Of a DNA stretch of 5,964 nucleotides, positions 5,243 to 5,964 are shown piece by piece. The notes under the pieces were generated by a model that did no database searches, had not been told where the DNA came from, and saw only the letters and a list, made by a program, of their open reading frames with translations. The stretch covers positions 1 to 5,964 of the forward strand of contig JALWQS010000075.1 in assembly GCA_027083015.1 (NCBI GenBank), in the 5' to 3' direction. This stretch comes from Candidatus Woesearchaeota archaeon (lineage in GTDB: Archaea; Nanobdellota; Nanobdellia; Woesearchaeales; UBA11576). A program made the translations under genes and the position numbers. How positions within the stretch are numbered: position 1 is the first letter of the stretch; every line of letters begins with the position of its first letter.

Positions 5243-5964
5243 GTGTTCAGGCAAGAAGAAAGAGCAACAATTTCTATAAGAAGCTACGGAGCCCTAATAA
5301 GAAAACTCGGAAGAGAAGCCAGAGCTATACAAGCAAATATTGATGCTATACAGGAAGATTTCAAAAAAGGAAACTATACCAGAATAAAAGAGTTCGAGAC
5401 AGAGATAGAAAAACTTCTAGGGGTGCTGGAAACAATAAAACTATACTCAGAGAGAGATGAAGCAAGAAAGATAGAGATGCTCAACGAATTCTTAAACCAA
5501 CTATTCTCAGAAAAAGCGCTGCAAGCGATGCCAAAAGATGTTCAGGATAACATAAAAGAGGAATTTCACAACCTGTTGAAAGATGCGCTTTCAGAAGCAA
5601 AGACAGAAAGGAAAAATGAGAAACGGCTAAGAAGAGACAAAAAACCGCGAAAATCATTCTGGGAAAGACTGTTCAGATCATCAAGATCGCTCGCCAGGAA
5701 AGATGCACGAGAAGGAAGAGAAGAGATACAGCTGGACGAAGAAGAAGAACGATTAAGAGAAGTGCTAGGAAAACACCTGGCAGTACTAGGAGAACATCCT
5801 GAGAGATACACGCCAGAGCAAAAAGAAAAATTAGGAAGTCTGCTGGCAAAACTGGCCAGAGTGATAACACAAGAATTCAAGTCCCTGTCAGAGATAGAAC
5901 TTGATACGGAGATACAGGAACAAAAATTGCTGAAAAACCTGAAAGAACTCGCAGAGAAAGAAAC
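5243..5964 (+). CDS. Charged helical protein of unknown function, 3' partial
   Basis: A GTG-started open frame runs 240 codons to the right edge without a stop, so the C terminus is missing. I do not recognise a family. The N-terminal 115 residues read as successive amphipathic helices (for example 46-70 and 72-93) rich in E, K and R with regular L/I spacing, typical of coiled coils or helical bundles. Residues 120-137 are strongly basic (KTERKNEKRLRRDKKPRK), followed by a short W/F-containing amphipathic stretch (SFWERLF, 138-144) and another basic stretch, then an acidic patch (DEEEE, 165-169). Helix-forming sequence resumes from about 170. There is no signal peptide, membrane segment or cysteine. 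The basic patch could bind nucleic acid or lipid head groups, but that is a guess. Codon use matches ppsA, it has a good ribosome binding site, and it has its own promoter, so it is very likely a real gene. Confidence 0.85.
   Translation, partial: MFRQEERATISIRSYGALIRKLGREARAIQANIDAIQEDFKKGNYTRIKEFETEIEKLLGVLETIKLYSERDEARKIEMLNEFLNQLFSEKALQAMPKDVQDNIKEEFHNLLKDALSEAKTERKNEKRLRRDKKPRKSFWERLFRSSRSLARKDAREGREEIQLDEEEERLREVLGKHLAVLGEHPERYTPEQKEKLGSLLAKLARVITQEFKSLSEIELDTEIQEQKLLKNLKELAEKE

Noticed and set aside
5566..5880. Minus-strand open frame of 104 codons
   Set aside because: Antisense to the charged helical protein; its Ser/Leu/Phe-rich sequence is the expected complement of E/K/R codons.

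Overview
The window looks archaeal, AT-biased (roughly 40-45% G+C in the coding stretches I counted), with mostly intact, recognisable genes. Signs of an archaeon are TATA-box-like elements (TTTAAATA, TTTATAAG) at archaeal spacing from genes, GAGGTG/AGGTGA-type ribosome binding sites, and an archaeal-length phosphoenolpyruvate synthase. The lineage cannot be fixed from this sequence. A DPANN-type or other uncultivated archaeon would fit the style of the genes, but that is only an impression.

Layout. Positions 1-164 are non-coding and hold short T-rich direct repeats. Positions 165-2471 carry a minus-strand operon transcribed hypC, hypD, hypE, with an 8-nt hypC/hypD overlap and a short hypD-hypE gap. 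Positions 2472-2597 form a divergent promoter region with a palindromic TATTTAAATA. Positions 2598-5021 carry ppsA on the plus strand. Positions 5022-5242 are an intergenic stretch with a 20-bp imperfect palindrome, a TATA box and a probable leader of about 105 nt. From 5243 a plus-strand gene for a highly charged, helical protein of unknown function runs off the right edge.

How the genes work together. HypC, HypD and HypE assemble the Fe(CN)2CO group of NiFe hydrogenases: HypE makes the cyanide, and the HypC-HypD complex holds the iron that receives it. HypF, HypA, HypB and the hydrogenase itself must lie elsewhere if the pathway is functional. PpsA interconverts pyruvate and phosphoenolpyruvate, and in archaea can serve gluconeogenesis or glycolysis. 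Its link to hyp is only the shared divergent promoter region.

The most unusual property is compositional. The plus strand is strongly A-rich relative to T both where it is the coding strand (ppsA and the right-hand gene) and where it is the template (hypCDE). The two gene sets therefore use very different synonymous codons. I do not see a clear novel multi-gene system. The helical protein gene with its palindrome and long leader is the least explained part.
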